From Mycolicibacterium aichiense (GTDB lineage Bacteria > Actinomycetota > Actinomycetes > Mycobacteriales > Mycobacteriaceae), in NCBI RefSeq assembly GCF_010726245.1, contig NZ_AP022561.1, positions 4,650,001 to 4,714,000 on the forward strand: a stretch of DNA of 64,000 nt. Reading direction: 5' to 3'. Under the pieces are notes generated by a model that was not told the DNA's origin, searched no databases, and worked only from the letters and a program-made list of their open reading frames with translations. How positions within the stretch are numbered: position 1 is the first letter of the stretch; each line of letters opens with the position of its first letter. Below are positions 22,763 to 33,821 of this stretch, one piece after another. The position numbers and the translations under genes are program-made.

Positions 22763-23683
22763 ATGACGCGTACCGACAACGACACCTGGGACCTGGCCTC
22801 CAGTGTGGGTGCCACCGCGACTCTGGTCGCCGCTGCCCGCGCGGCGGCGAGCCGGGAGCACGACCCCTTGATCGACGACCCGTTCGCCGAACCCCTGGTG
22901 CGGGCCGTCGGCGTCGACTTCTTCACGAAGATGGCCAGCGGCGACCTGCCGAACCCGGACGACGACAGCGCCATGGGCGTCACCCGGATGACCGACAACA
23001 TGGCGGTGCGCACGAAGTTTTTCGACGAGTTCTTCCTGGGCGCCGCCGACGCCGGTGTCCGTCAGGTCGTCATCCTCGCCTCCGGCCTCGACTCCCGTGC
23101 CTACCGACTGGACTGGCCGGCCGGCATGGTCGTCTACGAGATCGACCAGCCCGACGTCATCGCGTTCAAGACCCAGACGCTGGCCGAGCAGGGCGCCGCA
23201 CCCACGTGTGACCGCAGGCCGGTGGCGATCGATCTGCGCAACGACTGGGCCACCGCGCTACGCGAGGCAGGCTTCGACCCGCAGGCGCCCACCGCGTGGA
23301 GCGCCGAAGGTCTGCTGGGCTACCTCTCGCCGGACGCGCAGGACCGTCTGCTGGACACCATCACCGACCTGTCCGCTCCCGGGAGCCGGGTGGCCATCGA
23401 CGCCGCGCCGCCGTCGAACCCCGAGGAACAGGAAGAGTCGCGCGAAAAGATGCAGACCATCTCGCAGCACTGGCGCGACAACGGCTTCGACCTCGACTTC
23501 GGCTCGCTGGTCTATCTGGGCGAGCGCAACGAGGCCAGCGACTACCTGACCGACCATGGCTGGCAGGTCGATCGCTCCCCGGTCAACGACCTGCTGGCCG
23601 CCGGCCGGCGCGGGACCTTCGACGACGACGAGCCGATGGGCAAGCTCTACTACCTCAGCGCCATCTACGGCGGCGCCCGATGA
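22763..23683 (+). CDS. SAM-dependent methyltransferase, array copy 1
   Basis: The 306-residue protein is a class I methyltransferase of the family with the LCM-like fold (TIGR00027/PF04072) that is expanded in mycobacteria. It has the start signature [13 protein letters not shown], the SAM-binding loop [16 protein letters not shown], the acidic [11 protein letters not shown] and the [10 protein letters not shown] block. The substrate is unknown for this family; roles in methylating lipids or metabolites have been proposed. It is the first of four tandem paralogues, and its stop overlaps the next start (ATGA). One difference is a longer acidic insert ([12 protein letters not shown]) before the C-terminal third. 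Confidence 0.92.
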   Translation: MTRTDNDTWDLASSVGATATLVAAARAAASREHDPLIDDPFAEPLVRAVGVDFFTKMASGDLPNPDDDSAMGVTRMTDNMAVRTKFFDEFFLGAADAGVRQVVILASGLDSRAYRLDWPAGMVVYEIDQPDVIAFKTQTLAEQGAAPTCDRRPVAIDLRNDWATALREAGFDPQAPTAWSAEGLLGYLSPDAQDRLLDTITDLSAPGSRVAIDAAPPSNPEEQEESREKMQTISQHWRDNGFDLDFGSLVYLGERNEASDYLTDHGWQVDRSPVNDLLAAGRRGTFDDDEPMGKLYYLSAIYGGAR

Positions 23684-24585
23684 GCCGCAGCGACTCCGAC
23701 TCCTGGGACCTGGCCACCAGCGTCGGCACCACCGCCACCATGGTGGCCGCCGCCCGCGCGGTGGCCAGCCGCGAAGAGAACGCCCTTATCGACGATCCGT
23801 TCGCCGCTCCCCTGGTCCGCGCCGTCGGGATCGAGGTCTTCACGAAGATGGTCGACGGCGACATCGACATGGCAGCCATGGACGGCTCCGAGACCGCCCG
23901 GGTGATGACCGGTGTGATGGCGGTGCGGACCCGTTTCTTCGACGACTTCTTCCTGACTGCGGCCGCCGCCGGAGTGCGACAGGCGGTCATCCTGGCCTCC
24001 GGCCTGGACTCTCGGTCGTATCGGCTGGACTGGCCGGCGGGCACCGTGGTCTACGAGATCGACCAGCCCCAGGTCATCGACTTCAAGACAGAGACGCTGG
24101 CCGCGCTCGGCGCTTCCCCTACAGCGGATCTCCGCACGGTCAGCGTCGACCTGCGCGACGATTGGCCGGCCGCACTGCGGGCCAACGGTTTCGACGCCAC
24201 CTTGCCGACCGCCTGGAGCGCCGAAGGCCTGCTCGTCTATCTGCCACCGGAAGCCCAGGACCGGTTGTTAGACAACATCACCGCGCTGTCCGCGCCCGGC
24301 AGCCGGATCGCCACTGAATACCACCCGGACGGCGGCCGCGGTCTGGCTGAGCGCTCCAAGGCGATCAGCGACCAATGGCGCGAACGAGGGCTGGACATCA
24401 ACATGTCCGATCTGTTCTACGACGGAGAACGAAACCCCGTCATCGGCTACCTCGAACAGCAAGGCTGGCAGGTCGGCTCCCAGGCGCGAGCAGACCTGTT
24501 CGCCGCGTACGGACGCCCCTTCCCCGAGACCACCCTGACCGAATCACTGCGGAACTCCGTGTCCGTCACCGCAATCCGGAAGTAG
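23680..24585 (+). CDS. SAM-dependent methyltransferase, array copy 2
   Basis: The 301-residue paralogue shares [40 protein letters not shown] and [17 protein letters not shown]. The ATG at 23680 overlaps the preceding stop by 4 bp; the frame is open further upstream but that part lies wholly inside copy 1 and has no family resemblance. It ends 4 bp before copy 3. Substrate unknown. Confidence 0.92.
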   Translation: MSRSDSDSWDLATSVGTTATMVAAARAVASREENALIDDPFAAPLVRAVGIEVFTKMVDGDIDMAAMDGSETARVMTGVMAVRTRFFDDFFLTAAAAGVRQAVILASGLDSRSYRLDWPAGTVVYEIDQPQVIDFKTETLAALGASPTADLRTVSVDLRDDWPAALRANGFDATLPTAWSAEGLLVYLPPEAQDRLLDNITALSAPGSRIATEYHPDGGRGLAERSKAISDQWRERGLDINMSDLFYDGERNPVIGYLEQQGWQVGSQARADLFAAYGRPFPETTLTESLRNSVSVTAIRK

Positions 24586-24589
24586 CACC

Positions 24590-25516
24590 ATGAGCCAGAC
24601 AAACAGCCGATACGACGGCGACACCTGGGACCTGGCATCCAGCGTCGGCGCCACCGCGACATCGGTCGCGGCATCGCGCGCGCTGGCCTCCCGCGGCCCG
24701 GACGCACTCATCCACGACCCGTACGCCGAGGTACTCGTCAAGGCCGTGGGCGTGGAGTCCCTCATCCGGGTCGCCAACGGCGAAGCCAACATCGAGGACG
24801 ACCCGATGCTCAACCGGCGCCGGATGACCGAGCAGATCGCCGTGCGCACCCGGTTTTTCGACGACGTGTTCACCAACGCCGCCCGCGACGGCATCACCCA
24901 GGCCGTCATCCTGGCCTCGGGTCTGGACACCCGCGCCTACCGGATGAGCTGGCCCGCCGGCTCGGTGGTGTTCGAGTTGGACCAGCCTCAGGTCATCGAA
25001 TTCAAGACCCGCGTGATGGCCGACCTGGGGGTCTCGCCGACCGCCGATCGCCGCACCGTCGCGGTCGACCTGCGCGATGACTGGCCGACGGCATTGCGGG
25101 AACACGGTTTCGACATCACCCAGCCGACGGCGTGGATCGCCGAGGGCTTGTTGATCTATCTGCCGCCGGAGGCCCAGGACCGATTGCTGGACAACGTCAC
25201 CGCGTTGTCGGCACCGGGAAGCCGATTCGCCACCGAATTCATGGCCGCCGGAACGACACTGCCGGACAGCTGGCGCGACAGGTTCAAGAAGTACTCGGCA
25301 CAGATCGGCTCCGACATCGACCTGCCTGCCCTGTTCTACGACGGCGAGCGCAACTCGGCGGGCGACTACCTCGCCGAGCGCGGGTGGCGCATCAGCACGG
25401 TGAGCACCCGGGAATCCTACGCCGCCAACGGCTTTGACCTGCCCGACGACGAGACGCTGGTGCAGTTCAGCGACAGCACCGGTTACCTGACCGCCACCCG
25501 ATCACAGGAGCAGTGA
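24590..25516 (+). CDS. SAM-dependent methyltransferase, array copy 3
   Basis: The 308-residue paralogue has [25 protein letters not shown] at the N-terminus, [16 protein letters not shown] as SAM loop, [11 protein letters not shown] and [15 protein letters not shown]. It differs from its neighbours in the region after the SAM motifs ([17 protein letters not shown]), which contributes to the substrate pocket in related enzymes. It starts 4 bp after copy 2 and its stop overlaps the start of copy 4 by one base. Substrate unknown. Confidence 0.92.
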   Translation: MSQTNSRYDGDTWDLASSVGATATSVAASRALASRGPDALIHDPYAEVLVKAVGVESLIRVANGEANIEDDPMLNRRRMTEQIAVRTRFFDDVFTNAARDGITQAVILASGLDTRAYRMSWPAGSVVFELDQPQVIEFKTRVMADLGVSPTADRRTVAVDLRDDWPTALREHGFDITQPTAWIAEGLLIYLPPEAQDRLLDNVTALSAPGSRFATEFMAAGTTLPDSWRDRFKKYSAQIGSDIDLPALFYDGERNSAGDYLAERGWRISTVSTRESYAANGFDLPDDETLVQFSDSTGYLTATRSQEQ

Positions 25517-26430
25517 TGACCCGAACCAATGACGACAGCTGGGACCTGACCTCCAGCGTCGGCGCCACCGCGACAGCCGTGGCCGCCGGACGCGCGCTGG
25601 CCACCAGCGACCCGCGGCGGCTGGTCAACGACCCGTTCGCCGATCCCCTGGTTCGCGCGGTCGGCATCGACTTCTTCATCAAGATGATCGACGGCGAACT
25701 GGACACCTCGGCATTCGGCGACCTCGCTCCCGAGCGTGTGCAGTCGATGATCGACGCAATGGGCGTGCGGGCCAAGTTCTTCGACGACTACTTCATCTCG
25801 GCGACCGGAACCGGCATCCGGCAGGCCGTGATTCTGGCGTCCGGTTTGGATGCCCGCGCATATCGGCTGCCGTGGCCGTCGGGCACCGTGGTGTTCGAGA
25901 TCGATCAGCCCGACGTCATCGCGTTCAAGACCGGAGTGTTCGACGACCTCGGTGTTCAGCCGACCGCCCAGCGCCACACCGTCGGCATCGATCTGCGCGA
26001 GGACTGGCCGGCCGCACTGCGCGCCGCCGGCTTCGACCCGAGCCTGCCCACCGCGTGGCTGGCTGAGGGACTGTTGGTCTATCTGCCGTCCGAAGCACAG
26101 GACCGGTTGTTCGACACGATCACCGAGCTGAGCGCGCCCGGCAGCGCCGTGGCCACCGAATTCGTGCCCGGAATCATGGATTTCGACCCGTCGAAGGGGA
26201 CGGCGATGACCGCCCAGGCCCGCGAACAGGGCCTCGACATCGACATGGGGTCGCTGGTCTACGCCGGCCCTCGCAGCCACGTGATGGAGTACCTCACCGG
26301 GAAGGGCTGGGATGTCACCGGGGTCGCCGACGAGGAGCTGTTCCGCCAGCTCGGACTGCCGCCCAGGCCCGAGCGGGACGACAACGACCCGTTCGGTGAA
26401 ATCGTCTACGTCAGCGCCACTCTGGGCTGA
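25516..26430 (+). CDS. SAM-dependent methyltransferase, array copy 4
   Basis: The 304-residue paralogue has [40 protein letters not shown] and [15 protein letters not shown]. The start ATG at 25516 forms TGATG with the previous stop and has CAGGAG upstream; a GTG three bases earlier is possible. The last 20 bp overlap the convergent sppA gene. It is the end of the array; substrate unknown. Confidence 0.92.
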   Translation: MTRTNDDSWDLTSSVGATATAVAAGRALATSDPRRLVNDPFADPLVRAVGIDFFIKMIDGELDTSAFGDLAPERVQSMIDAMGVRAKFFDDYFISATGTGIRQAVILASGLDARAYRLPWPSGTVVFEIDQPDVIAFKTGVFDDLGVQPTAQRHTVGIDLREDWPAALRAAGFDPSLPTAWLAEGLLVYLPSEAQDRLFDTITELSAPGSAVATEFVPGIMDFDPSKGTAMTAQAREQGLDIDMGSLVYAGPRSHVMEYLTGKGWDVTGVADEELFRQLGLPPRPERDDNDPFGEIVYVSATLG

Positions 26431-28252
26431 ACCCCAGCCATAGCGCAGTGGTTCCGGTCAGGGCACGCTCGCTCTGATCCACCACTCCCCTGATGGACTG
26501 GCCCATCAGCACCGCGATGGCTTCCGGCAGTGAGGCCGCAGCCGGCTGCGATGAAGGCTTGGGGCGCAGGAAGTCCCGCAGCGACGAGCTGGGGTAGCTG
26601 ACCAGTTCGGCCTTGGTGTCGGCGTCGATCCCGGCGAGCACCTTGGCCCGTCGTACCGCCGTCCGCAGGCCCCCGAGTTCGTCGACCAATCCGTGCTCGA
26701 GGGCATCGGCCCCGGTCCACACCCGGCCCTGCGCCACCGCCTCGACCGCCTCGACGGACATGTGCCGAGCCTCGGCCACCCGCTGCACGAAGTCGGTGTA
26801 GAACAGATCGGCCTCGGCCTCCACCAGAGCCTGCTGTTCCGGGGTGAACGGCGCATTGACCGACCACGCGTCGGCATTGTCGTTGGTGCGCACACTGTCC
26901 GAGCCGACCCCCAGGCGCTCTTTGAGGCCCCGTGCCACGAGCTTGCCGGTCAGCACACCGATCGACCCGGTGATGGTGCCCGGGTTCGCGACGATGGCGT
27001 CGGCGGCCATCGCGACGTAGTAACCGCCCGATGCGGCGACCGCGCCCATCGACGCCACTACCGGCTTACCCTTGGCGCGCAGGCGGTTCACTTCGCGCCA
27101 GATCGTCTCCGAGCCCGTCACCGAGCCGCCGGGACTGTCCACCCGGACGACAACCGCGTCCACATCGTCGTCGGCCGCGACCTCGCGCAGCGCCGCTCCG
27201 ATGGTGTCACCGCCGGCGCTGGACCGCCCGATCGGCAGGCCCTGTGGGCCGCCGCGGCCGCTGACGATCGACCCGGCGACGGTGACCACCGCGATCCTCG
27301 GGCGCTTCTTGCGGCCCGGCACCGACGGCATCGGCACCGCGGGACCGCCCTTGCCCGCCTGCGCGTAGCGGGACAGATACAGCCGCGGCGGGGCGTTGTC
27401 GCCGGAGTCGGCGTCACCGGATTCCGGCGAAACACCTTCCGGAGGGCAGGAGCGGAGCGACCCGGGAATAGGCTGAGCGCCAGTGAGTTCCGCGATCCGG
27501 CTGTACGCCTCGTCGCGGAAGCCGATCCGGTCGACCAGGTGTCCGTCGACCGCGGCGTCGCGCAGCAGCGGCGCCTGGTTTGCCAGTACGTCGACCGCGG
27601 CCACGTCGATGTGCCGCGACTCGGCGATGGCCTGCCACACCTGGCTGTGCAGGCTGGCGATCAACCGGGAATCGGCCTCGCGATGGGCGTCGGTGTAGTG
27701 GTCCTGGGTGAACAGATTGGCTGCCGACTTGTACTGGCCGCGCGTCACGAACTGCGCCTCGATACCGGCCTTGTCCAGGGCGTCCCGCAGAAACAGGGCG
27801 TTGGTGGCGAAACCGATCAGGCCGACGGTGCCCGTCGGTTGCATCCACACCTCGGAGAAGGCGGACGCCAGGTAGTACGACAAGGTGCCGGGGTACGTTT
27901 CGGCCCACGCCAGCGACGGCTTGGTCTCGCTGAAGGCGGCGATGGCGGCCCGCAGTTCCTGCACCGGTCCGGCCGGGGCAGCCGAAAGCTGAACGCGGGC
28001 AATCAGTCCCGCCACCCGCGGATCCTCTGCGGCGCGATGGATCGCGGCGACCGCGTCGCGCAGCAGCATCGTCCGGCCGCCACCGGTGATGAAGGTCAGC
28101 GGATCGAAGCCGCTGGACTCCGGCGGCACCGTCTGCAGGTCCAGCTCCAGGATGCAGCCGTCGGGCACACCGTGGTGCCGGGCGGTGTCGATGCGCCGCA
28201 GCGCGTCGCGGAGGTCGTCGGCGCCCGGTATCGCGGGCAGGAAGGCGAACAT
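26411..28252 (-). CDS. sppA: Signal peptide peptidase SppA (67K type)
   Basis: The roughly 613-residue protein carries two SppA repeats. The N-terminal one has the catalytic-Lys segment [10 protein letters not shown], the C-terminal one the nucleophile Ser in [15 protein letters not shown], giving the Ser/Lys dyad of the tandem form. It degrades remnant signal peptides and other membrane peptides. No clear N-terminal anchor is visible, so membrane attachment may be peripheral. ATG at 28252 ([10 protein letters not shown]) is preferred; a GTG at 28270 would add six residues. It corresponds to Rv0724 by position. Confidence 0.9.
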   Translation of the reverse strand: MFAFLPAIPGADDLRDALRRIDTARHHGVPDGCILELDLQTVPPESSGFDPLTFITGGGRTMLLRDAVAAIHRAAEDPRVAGLIARVQLSAAPAGPVQELRAAIAAFSETKPSLAWAETYPGTLSYYLASAFSEVWMQPTGTVGLIGFATNALFLRDALDKAGIEAQFVTRGQYKSAANLFTQDHYTDAHREADSRLIASLHSQVWQAIAESRHIDVAAVDVLANQAPLLRDAAVDGHLVDRIGFRDEAYSRIAELTGAQPIPGSLRSCPPEGVSPESGDADSGDNAPPRLYLSRYAQAGKGGPAVPMPSVPGRKKRPRIAVVTVAGSIVSGRGGPQGLPIGRSSAGGDTIGAALREVAADDDVDAVVVRVDSPGGSVTGSETIWREVNRLRAKGKPVVASMGAVAASGGYYVAMAADAIVANPGTITGSIGVLTGKLVARGLKERLGVGSDSVRTNDNADAWSVNAPFTPEQQALVEAEADLFYTDFVQRVAEARHMSVEAVEAVAQGRVWTGADALEHGLVDELGGLRTAVRRAKVLAGIDADTKAELVSYPSSSLRDFLRPKPSSQPAAASLPEAIAVLMGQSIRGVVDQSERALTGTTALWLGFSPEWR

Positions 28253-28308
28253 ACAGTCGAGATTACCCACGCCGGTGCGGGTGCCCCTGCGCGCGCTCGT
28301 ACCGTGGA

Positions 28309-29238
28309 GTGGTGAAGTACTCGATCTCGATACCGCAGTTCGACGCCGACGGCTTCGACGGCGAGGGGCTGCGGAGCTATCTGACCCGTGCCGAGGAACT
28401 CGGCTTCGAGGGCGGCTGGACGATCGAGCAGATCATCGGCCCGTCGCCGATGATCGCACCGATGGAACTGCTGGCCTGGGCCGCAGCGTGCACCACCACC
28501 CTGCGACTGGGCGTGGCCGTGCTGATCACCTCTCTGCACGACCCGCTGCAGCTGGCCTCGACGGTGACCGCCGTCGACCGGCTCAGTCATGGCCGCCTGG
28601 AGCTCGGGGTGGCGCCCGGCGGTGGCCGGCGAAAGTTCGAGGCGTTCGGCGTCGACCCGGCCACGTTCATCAGCAGCTTCACCGAAGGCCTGCAGTTGAT
28701 GAAGGCGGCGTGGTCCGACGAGCCGCGGGTGACGTTTCACGGCCGGTTCCGCGACGTCGACGATCTGCCGATCGCGCCCAAACCCGTGCAGCGGCCACAC
28801 CCGCCGATCTGGTTCGGCGCCAACGCCCCGCGCGCGATCGCCCGCGCGGTACGTCACGGCGACGCGTTCATGGGCGCGGGATCATCGACGACCGCCAACT
28901 TCGCGACCGCCGTGCGGACCCTGCGCACCGAAATGGCCGAGCAGCACAAGGATCCGGACACGTTCCGGATCGGCAAGCGGGTGTATCTCATCGTCGACGA
29001 CGATGCGGCCCGGGCCCGCGAGCGGGTGCTGGCCGGTCTGCGCCGGATCTACGGCTCGATGCCCGGCGTGGACGCGGTTCCGGTGGCCGGCACACCGTCG
29101 GATGTGGTGCGCGGTTTGCGCGAGGTGATCGACGCCGGCGCGCAGACGCTGTTGCTGCACCCGGTCGGCGCGAGCCTGGCGGAGGATCGCGAGCAGATGG
29201 AACGCCTTGCCGCCGAAGTCATTCCGCAGCTGAGCTGA
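28309..29238 (+). CDS. LLM-class flavin/F420-dependent oxidoreductase
   Basis: The 309-residue protein is a luciferase-like TIM-barrel oxidoreductase. It shows the N-terminal strand YSISIPQFD, ELGFEGGWTIEQ, the TTLRLGVAVLITSLHDPLQLAS strand-helix and the SHGRLELGVAPGGG phosphate-binding loop. In mycobacteria most members use coenzyme F420, but F420 against FMN cannot be decided here. The start is one of two adjacent GTG codons (28309 or 28312). It converges on rplO across a strong terminator. Confidence 0.87.
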   Translation: MVKYSISIPQFDADGFDGEGLRSYLTRAEELGFEGGWTIEQIIGPSPMIAPMELLAWAAACTTTLRLGVAVLITSLHDPLQLASTVTAVDRLSHGRLELGVAPGGGRRKFEAFGVDPATFISSFTEGLQLMKAAWSDEPRVTFHGRFRDVDDLPIAPKPVQRPHPPIWFGANAPRAIARAVRHGDAFMGAGSSTTANFATAVRTLRTEMAEQHKDPDTFRIGKRVYLIVDDDAARARERVLAGLRRIYGSMPGVDAVPVAGTPSDVVRGLREVIDAGAQTLLLHPVGASLAEDREQMERLAAEVIPQLS

Positions 29239-29247
29239 CACAACGAG

Positions 29248-29276
29248 AAAAGCCCCCGCAAAGTGCGGGGGCTTTT
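29248..29276. terminator. Bidirectional terminator between the oxidoreductase and rplO
   Basis: A perfect 13-bp stem (AAAAGCCCCCGCA with its complement) surrounds a 3-base loop, with A/T runs at both edges. It serves the plus-strand oxidoreductase and the end of the spc operon on the minus strand. Confidence 0.92.
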
Positions 29277-29291
29277 GTCGTGGAACTCGAA

Positions 29292-29735
29292 TTACAGCTC
29301 GGTGACCGAACCGCCTGCAGCGGTGATGGCCTCGCGGGCGCTGCCACTGAACTTGTGCGCGGTGATGTCGACCTTGGCGGTCAGCTTGCCGTCGCCGAGA
29401 ACCTTGACGAGCACGTTCTTGCGAACGAGACCCTTGGCCACCAGGTCGTCGACACCGACGGTGCCACCCTCCGGGAAGGCCTTGTTCAGGTCGCCGACGT
29501 TGACGACGGCGTACTCGGTGCGGAACCGGTTACGGAAACCCTTGAGCTTGGGCAGCCGCATGTGGATCGGCATCTGCCCGCCCTCGAAGGTCACCGGCAC
29601 GTTCTTGCGGGCCTTGGTGCCCTTGGTGCCACGACCGGCCGTCTTACCCTTGGAGCCCTCACCGCGACCGACGCGAGTCTTCGCGGTCTTGGAGCCGGGA
29701 GCCGGCTTCAGGTCGTGCAGCTTGATGACGCTCAT
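29292..29735 (-). CDS. rplO: Large ribosomal subunit protein L15
   Basis: The 147-residue L15 has the glycine-rich, basic N-terminus ([31 protein letters not shown]) that threads into 23S rRNA and the conserved core [10 protein letters not shown]. It is the last gene of the spc operon here, because secY is detached. Its ATG overlaps the rpmD stop by 4 bp. Confidence 0.97.
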   Translation of the reverse strand: MSVIKLHDLKPAPGSKTAKTRVGRGEGSKGKTAGRGTKGTKARKNVPVTFEGGQMPIHMRLPKLKGFRNRFRTEYAVVNVGDLNKAFPEGGTVGVDDLVAKGLVRKNVLVKVLGDGKLTAKVDITAHKFSGSAREAITAAGGSVTEL

Positions 29736-29926
29736 GATTTAGCCTCAACCACTTCTTCTACTTCAACGAGGTGGTGCACAGCCTTGATCAGGCCACGCGT
29801 CTGCGGGTTGTCCTCGCGAACCACCGTCTGGCGAATCTTCCTCAGACCCAGGGTCCGCAGGCTTTCACGCTGCTTCCAGCGGGCACCGATGATGCCGCGC
29901 ACCTGGGTGATCTTCAGCTCTGCCAT
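29732..29926 (-). CDS. rpmD: Large ribosomal subunit protein L30
   Basis: At 64 residues it has the normal length and core ([26 protein letters not shown], then [20 protein letters not shown]). It lies between rpsE (2-bp gap) and rplO (overlap) in the spc operon. A short acidic tail follows the domain. Confidence 0.97.
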   Translation of the reverse strand: MAELKITQVRGIIGARWKQRESLRTLGLRKIRQTVVREDNPQTRGLIKAVHHLVEVEEVVEAKS

Positions 29927-29928
29927 GG

Positions 29929-30642
29929 TTATGCGCTTCCTTCACCACGCGCTGCTGCGGCAGCCAGCGCTTCGCTCTCCCGACGCGCGCGCAGCATGCC
30001 TGCTGGCGCGACGTCTTCGATCGGCAGCCCGCGACGAGCGGCCACCTCTTCAGGACGCTGCAGCAGCTTGAGCGCGGCAACGGTGGCATGCACCACGTTG
30101 ATCGCGTTGTCACTGCCCAGCGACTTGGCCAGAACGTCGTGCACGCCAGCGCATTCCAGCACGGCACGGCACGCGCCACCGGCGATGACACCGGTACCGG
30201 GGCTGGCCGGACGCAGCATCACGACACCGGCCGCGGCTTCGCCCTGCACGGGATGGGTGACGGTGCCACCGATCAGCGGGACGCGGAAGAAGTTCTTGCG
30301 AGCTTCCTCGACACCCTTGGCGATCGCGGCGGGCACCTCTTTGGCCTTGCCGTAGCCGACACCGACCAGACCGTTGCCGTCACCGACGATGACCAGGGCG
30401 GTGAAGCTGAAGCGCCGACCACCCTTGACCACCTTGGAAACCCGGTTGATCGTGACGACGCGCTCGAGGTAGTTGCTCTTCTCGCCGCCGTCGCGGCCAC
30501 CACGTCCACCGCGGTCGCCACGATCATCACGACGGCCACGGCCACCGCGATCGTCACGTCCGCCGCGCTGTACGTCGGTACGGGTGCCGGCTGAGGGGGC
30601 GCCGGTATCCGGCGCGCTGCCGGCTGCGGTCTGCTCCGCCAT
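29929..30642 (-). CDS. rpsE: Small ribosomal subunit protein S5
   Basis: About 237 residues. The conserved S5 domain begins at about residue 57 ([23 protein letters not shown]), with the [21 protein letters not shown] loop and the C-terminal fold. The first 55 residues are an arginine-glycine-aspartate-rich stretch (RDDRG/RGGRD repeats), longer than in S5 of most bacteria. Two adjacent ATGs (30645 and 30642) are possible starts. Confidence 0.96.
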   Translation of the reverse strand: MAEQTAAGSAPDTGAPSAGTRTDVQRGGRDDRGGRGRRDDRGDRGGRGGRDGGEKSNYLERVVTINRVSKVVKGGRRFSFTALVIVGDGNGLVGVGYGKAKEVPAAIAKGVEEARKNFFRVPLIGGTVTHPVQGEAAAGVVMLRPASPGTGVIAGGACRAVLECAGVHDVLAKSLGSDNAINVVHATVAALKLLQRPEEVAARRGLPIEDVAPAGMLRARRESEALAAAAARGEGSA

Positions 30643-30667
30643 CATGCGGTCCTTCCGTTGTTCATCA

Positions 30668-31075
30668 TTAGAATTTGAGTCCGTTCTCGCGAGCCGCGTC
30701 GGCCAGCGCCGCGATGCGGCCGCCGTAGGTGTTGCCGCCGCGGTCGAACACCACGGCCTCGACGCCTGCAGCCTTGGCGCGCTCGGCGATCAGCTGACCG
30801 ACTCGCACGCTGTGGGCCTTCTTGTCACCCTCGACGGCGCGGACGTCGGCCTCGATCGACGATGCCGCAGCGACCGTGACACCCTCGGCATCGTTGACGA
30901 GCTGCACGTGGATGTGCCGCGAGGAGCGGTTGACCACGAGACGCGGCCGTTCGGCGGTGCCGACGACCTTCTTACGCAGCCGGTTGTGCCGACGCAGGCG
31001 CGAAACCCGGCGCGCGGCCGAGACACTCGTGCCGACCGGCGTCCGATCGTTGGCTGCCTTCTGTGCTTGAGCCAT
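30668..31075 (-). CDS. rplR: Large ribosomal subunit protein L18
   Basis: The 135-residue protein binds 5S rRNA. It shows the basic N-terminus ([26 protein letters not shown]), [11 protein letters not shown] and the C-terminal [22 protein letters not shown] signature. It lies 3 bp after rplF and 22 bp before rpsE in the spc order. Confidence 0.97.
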   Translation of the reverse strand: MAQAQKAANDRTPVGTSVSAARRVSRLRRHNRLRKKVVGTAERPRLVVNRSSRHIHVQLVNDAEGVTVAAASSIEADVRAVEGDKKAHSVRVGQLIAERAKAAGVEAVVFDRGGNTYGGRIAALADAARENGLKF

Positions 31076-31078
31076 GGC

Positions 31079-31618
31079 TTACTTACCTGTCTTTCCGACC
31101 TTGCGGCGGATCTGCTCACCCTCGTACCGCACGCCCTTGCCCTTGTACGGGTCCGGGCGGCGCAGCCGACGGATGTTCGCCGAGATCTGGCCGACCTTCT
31201 GCTTGTCGATACCTGAGATCGAGAACTTGGTGGGCGTCTCCACCGCGAAGGTGATGCCCTCCGGGGCCTCGATGACCACGGGATGGCTGTAGCCGAGCGC
31301 GAACTCGAGGTTGCTGCCCTTGAGCGCGACGCGGTAACCGACGCCGAAGATCTCCATCTTCGTGGTGTAACCCTGGGTCACACCGGTCACCAGGTTGGAC
31401 ACCAGCGTGCGCGAGAGCCCGTGCAGCGAACGGCTGCGCCGCTCGTCGTCGGGCCGGCTCACCACGATTGCGCCGTCGTCGCTGCGCGACACGGTGATCG
31501 GCTCGGCGATCGCCAGCTCCAGCGTGCCCTTCGGGCCCTTGACCGACAGGTTCTGACCGTCGATCGTCACATCAACACCGGCGGGAATGGCCACCGGCTG
31601 CTTACCAATACGCGACAT
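31079..31618 (-). CDS. rplF: Large ribosomal subunit protein L6
   Basis: The 179-residue L6 begins [15 protein letters not shown] and contains two related domains, ending in the RNA-binding signature [19 protein letters not shown]. Length is standard. It follows rpsH with a 21-bp gap. Confidence 0.97.
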   Translation of the reverse strand: MSRIGKQPVAIPAGVDVTIDGQNLSVKGPKGTLELAIAEPITVSRSDDGAIVVSRPDDERRSRSLHGLSRTLVSNLVTGVTQGYTTKMEIFGVGYRVALKGSNLEFALGYSHPVVIEAPEGITFAVETPTKFSISGIDKQKVGQISANIRRLRRPDPYKGKGVRYEGEQIRRKVGKTGK

Positions 31619-31639
31619 AGTTCTGCTTCTCCTATCCCG

Positions 31640-32038
31640 CTACCAGACGTAAGCGAGGACTTCGCCGCCCACGCCCTGTCGGGACGCTTGGCGGTCGGTC
31701 AGCAGGCCGGACGACGTGGAGATGATCGCCACGCCAAGCCCACCGAGAACCCGCGGCAGATTGGTGGATTTCGCGTACACCCGCAGACCGGGCTTGGACA
31801 CCCGGCGCAATCCGGCGAGGCTGCGCTCGCGGTTGGGGCCGTACTTGAGCTGGACAACAAGTGACTTGCCGACCCGAGCATCCTCGGTGCGGAAATCGCT
31901 GATGTACCCCTCGCTCTTGAGGATCTCGGCGATGTTCGCCTTGATCTTCGAGTGCGGCAGGGTCACTTCGTCGTGATACGCCGAATTGGCGTTGCGCAGA
32001 CGTGTCAAAAAGTCTGCGATCGGGTCCGTCATGGTCAT
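31640..32038 (-). CDS. rpsH: Small ribosomal subunit protein S8
   Basis: The 132-residue S8 has [21 protein letters not shown] at the N-terminus and the C-terminal rRNA-binding [19 protein letters not shown] signature, and ends with GGEVLAYVW. In other bacteria S8 represses the spc operon at the rplE region; no such site is evident here. Confidence 0.97.
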   Translation of the reverse strand: MTMTDPIADFLTRLRNANSAYHDEVTLPHSKIKANIAEILKSEGYISDFRTEDARVGKSLVVQLKYGPNRERSLAGLRRVSKPGLRVYAKSTNLPRVLGGLGVAIISTSSGLLTDRQASRQGVGGEVLAYVW

Positions 32039-32126
32039 GACTGGGCCTGTCTACCTTCCTCGCAACGGTTCCCACTCGGGTCGATTCCCTCGGGGGCCTG
32101 CTGCGCACCTGTTCTGTAGGGGTCTG

Positions 32127-32312
32127 TTACCAGCTGGACTTCTGCACACCGGGCAGTTCGCCGGCGTGGGCCATCTCGCGCAAGCAGATTCGGCACAGGC
32201 CGAACTTGCGGAAGACGGCGTGCGGACGCCCGCACCTGTTGCAGCGGGTGTAAGCCCGCACGGCGAACTTCGGCTTCTTATTGGCCTTGTTGACCAGTGC
32301 CTTCTTTGCCAT
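32127..32312 (-). CDS. rpsZ: Small ribosomal subunit protein S14, zinc-binding type Z
   Basis: The 61-residue S14 keeps both zinc knuckles: C24-x2-C27 and C40-x2-C43 ([18 protein letters not shown]). It is therefore the zinc-dependent form; a zinc-free paralogue, used in mycobacteria under zinc starvation, would be elsewhere. It is 4 bp downstream of rplE. Confidence 0.97.
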   Translation of the reverse strand: MAKKALVNKANKKPKFAVRAYTRCNRCGRPHAVFRKFGLCRICLREMAHAGELPGVQKSSW

Positions 32313-32316
32313 CTGC

Positions 32317-32880
32317 TCAGTTCTCCTTGAAGGGGAAGCCCAGCGCGCGCAGCAGCGCCCGACCTTCGTCGTCGTTGGTCGCCGAGGTGACGACGGTGAT
32401 GTCCATGCCGCGCGGACGGTCGATCGAATCGACGTCGATCTCGTGGAACACCGACTGCTCGGCGAGTCCGAAGGTGTAGTTGCCGTGGCCGTCGAACTGC
32501 TTGGGGCTCAGGCCGCGGAAGTCGCGGATACGCGGCAGCGCGATCGACACCAGCCGGTCGAGGAACTCCCACATCCGGTCGCCACGCAGGGTCACCCGCG
32601 CACCGATCGGCATGCCTTCGCGCAGCTTGAACTGTGCGATCGACTTGCGGGCCTTGCGGATCTCCGGCTTCTGGCCGGTGATCAGCGCCAGGTCGTTGAC
32701 CGCGCCGTTGATCAGCTTCGCGTCGCGGGCGGCGTCACCGACACCCATGTTGACGACGACCTTGACCACGCCGGGGATCTGCATGACGTTGGCGTAGTTG
32801 AACTCTTTGTTGAGCGCGTCCTTGATTTCCTCGCGGTAGCGCGCCTTCAGCCGGGGCTGAACTTTTTCTGCGGTAGTCAT
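32317..32880 (-). CDS. rplE: Large ribosomal subunit protein L5
   Basis: The 187-residue L5 binds 5S rRNA in the central protuberance. Signatures are [47 protein letters not shown] and the C-terminal [19 protein letters not shown]. It follows rplX after 5 bp. Confidence 0.97.
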   Translation of the reverse strand: MTTAEKVQPRLKARYREEIKDALNKEFNYANVMQIPGVVKVVVNMGVGDAARDAKLINGAVNDLALITGQKPEIRKARKSIAQFKLREGMPIGARVTLRGDRMWEFLDRLVSIALPRIRDFRGLSPKQFDGHGNYTFGLAEQSVFHEIDVDSIDRPRGMDITVVTSATNDDEGRALLRALGFPFKEN

Positions 32881-32885
32881 ATCTC

Positions 32886-33203
32886 TCAGAGGTCCTTGCC
32901 GTTGCTCTTGGCGATGCGAACGTTCTTGCCGGTCTCCTCGTCGCGGCGAACGCCGACGCGGGTCGGTTTGCCGTCGGAGTCGACCACCATCACGTTCGAG
33001 ACGTGGATCGGAGCTTCCTGGGTGACGATGCCGCCCGAGGATGCGCCGCGCTCGTTCGCCGACTGCGCGGTGTGCTTCTTGATCCGGTTGACGCCTTCGA
33101 CGAGGACGCGGTTGCGGGTCGGGTAGGCCTGCAGGACCTTGCCCTTGGCGCCCTTGTCCTTACCGGCGATGACGAGCACGGTGTCGCCCTTGTGGACCTT
33201 CAT
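32886..33203 (-). CDS. rplX: Large ribosomal subunit protein L24
   Basis: The 105-residue L24 has a KOW motif at the start ([27 protein letters not shown]) followed by the [14 protein letters not shown] strand. It initiates 50S assembly. It is directly adjacent to the rplN stop with no gap. Confidence 0.97.
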   Translation of the reverse strand: MKVHKGDTVLVIAGKDKGAKGKVLQAYPTRNRVLVEGVNRIKKHTAQSANERGASSGGIVTQEAPIHVSNVMVVDSDGKPTRVGVRRDEETGKNVRIAKSNGKDL

Positions 33204-33572
33204 TTACAAAACCTCCGGGGCCAGCGAGACGATCTTCATGAACTTCTTCTCGCGCAGTTCACGACCGACCGGGCCGAAGATGCGGGTGCCTCGCGGGTCG
33301 TTGTCGTTCTTGATGATGACGGCGGCGTTCTCGTCGAACTTGATGTAGCTGCCGTCGGCGCGGCGACGTTCCTTGACGGTGCGCACCACGACGGCCTTGA
33401 CCACATCACCGCGCTTGACGTTGCCACCGGGGATGGCGTCCTTGACGGTCGCCACGATGACGTCGCCGATACCGGCGTAGCGCCGCGACGAGCCACCCAG
33501 AACACGGATGCACAAGATCTCCTTGGCGCCCGTGTTATCGGCGACCTTGAGCCGCGATTCCTGCTGAATCAC
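33204..33572 (-). CDS. rplN: Large ribosomal subunit protein L14
   Basis: The 122-residue L14 begins [18 protein letters not shown] and contains the conserved [19 protein letters not shown] block. It is the first gene of the spc operon; a 250-bp non-coding gap upstream separates it from the sulfatase-modifying gene and should contain the spc promoter. Confidence 0.97.
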
Positions 33573-33821
33573 TAGATCTCCTCGACCTGGTTAACTGTGT
33601 GCACGGCAGATGCCGACCTGACGTGCGCGGTCTTGTTCTTGCTGCCCAAAGAGCACGCAGGGTTTTCTCGCGTGGAGATAACCGAGGTCTGCCCTAGGCA
33701 ACCCCTACATGCTAGGTGACGAGCCCAAAAGCTCCAAATCGCTGCAGTTCATGACGCCCAAACCGACACATCGCCGAGGAAGTGCGAGTGGATCGCGCCG
33801 TTTCGTCGATCTCGGCTCAGG

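Noticed and set aside
26693..28315. 540-codon open frame opposite sppA
   Set aside because: Shadow frame; the SppA protein has both catalytic blocks, this one has only Arg/Gly/Asp-rich sequence.
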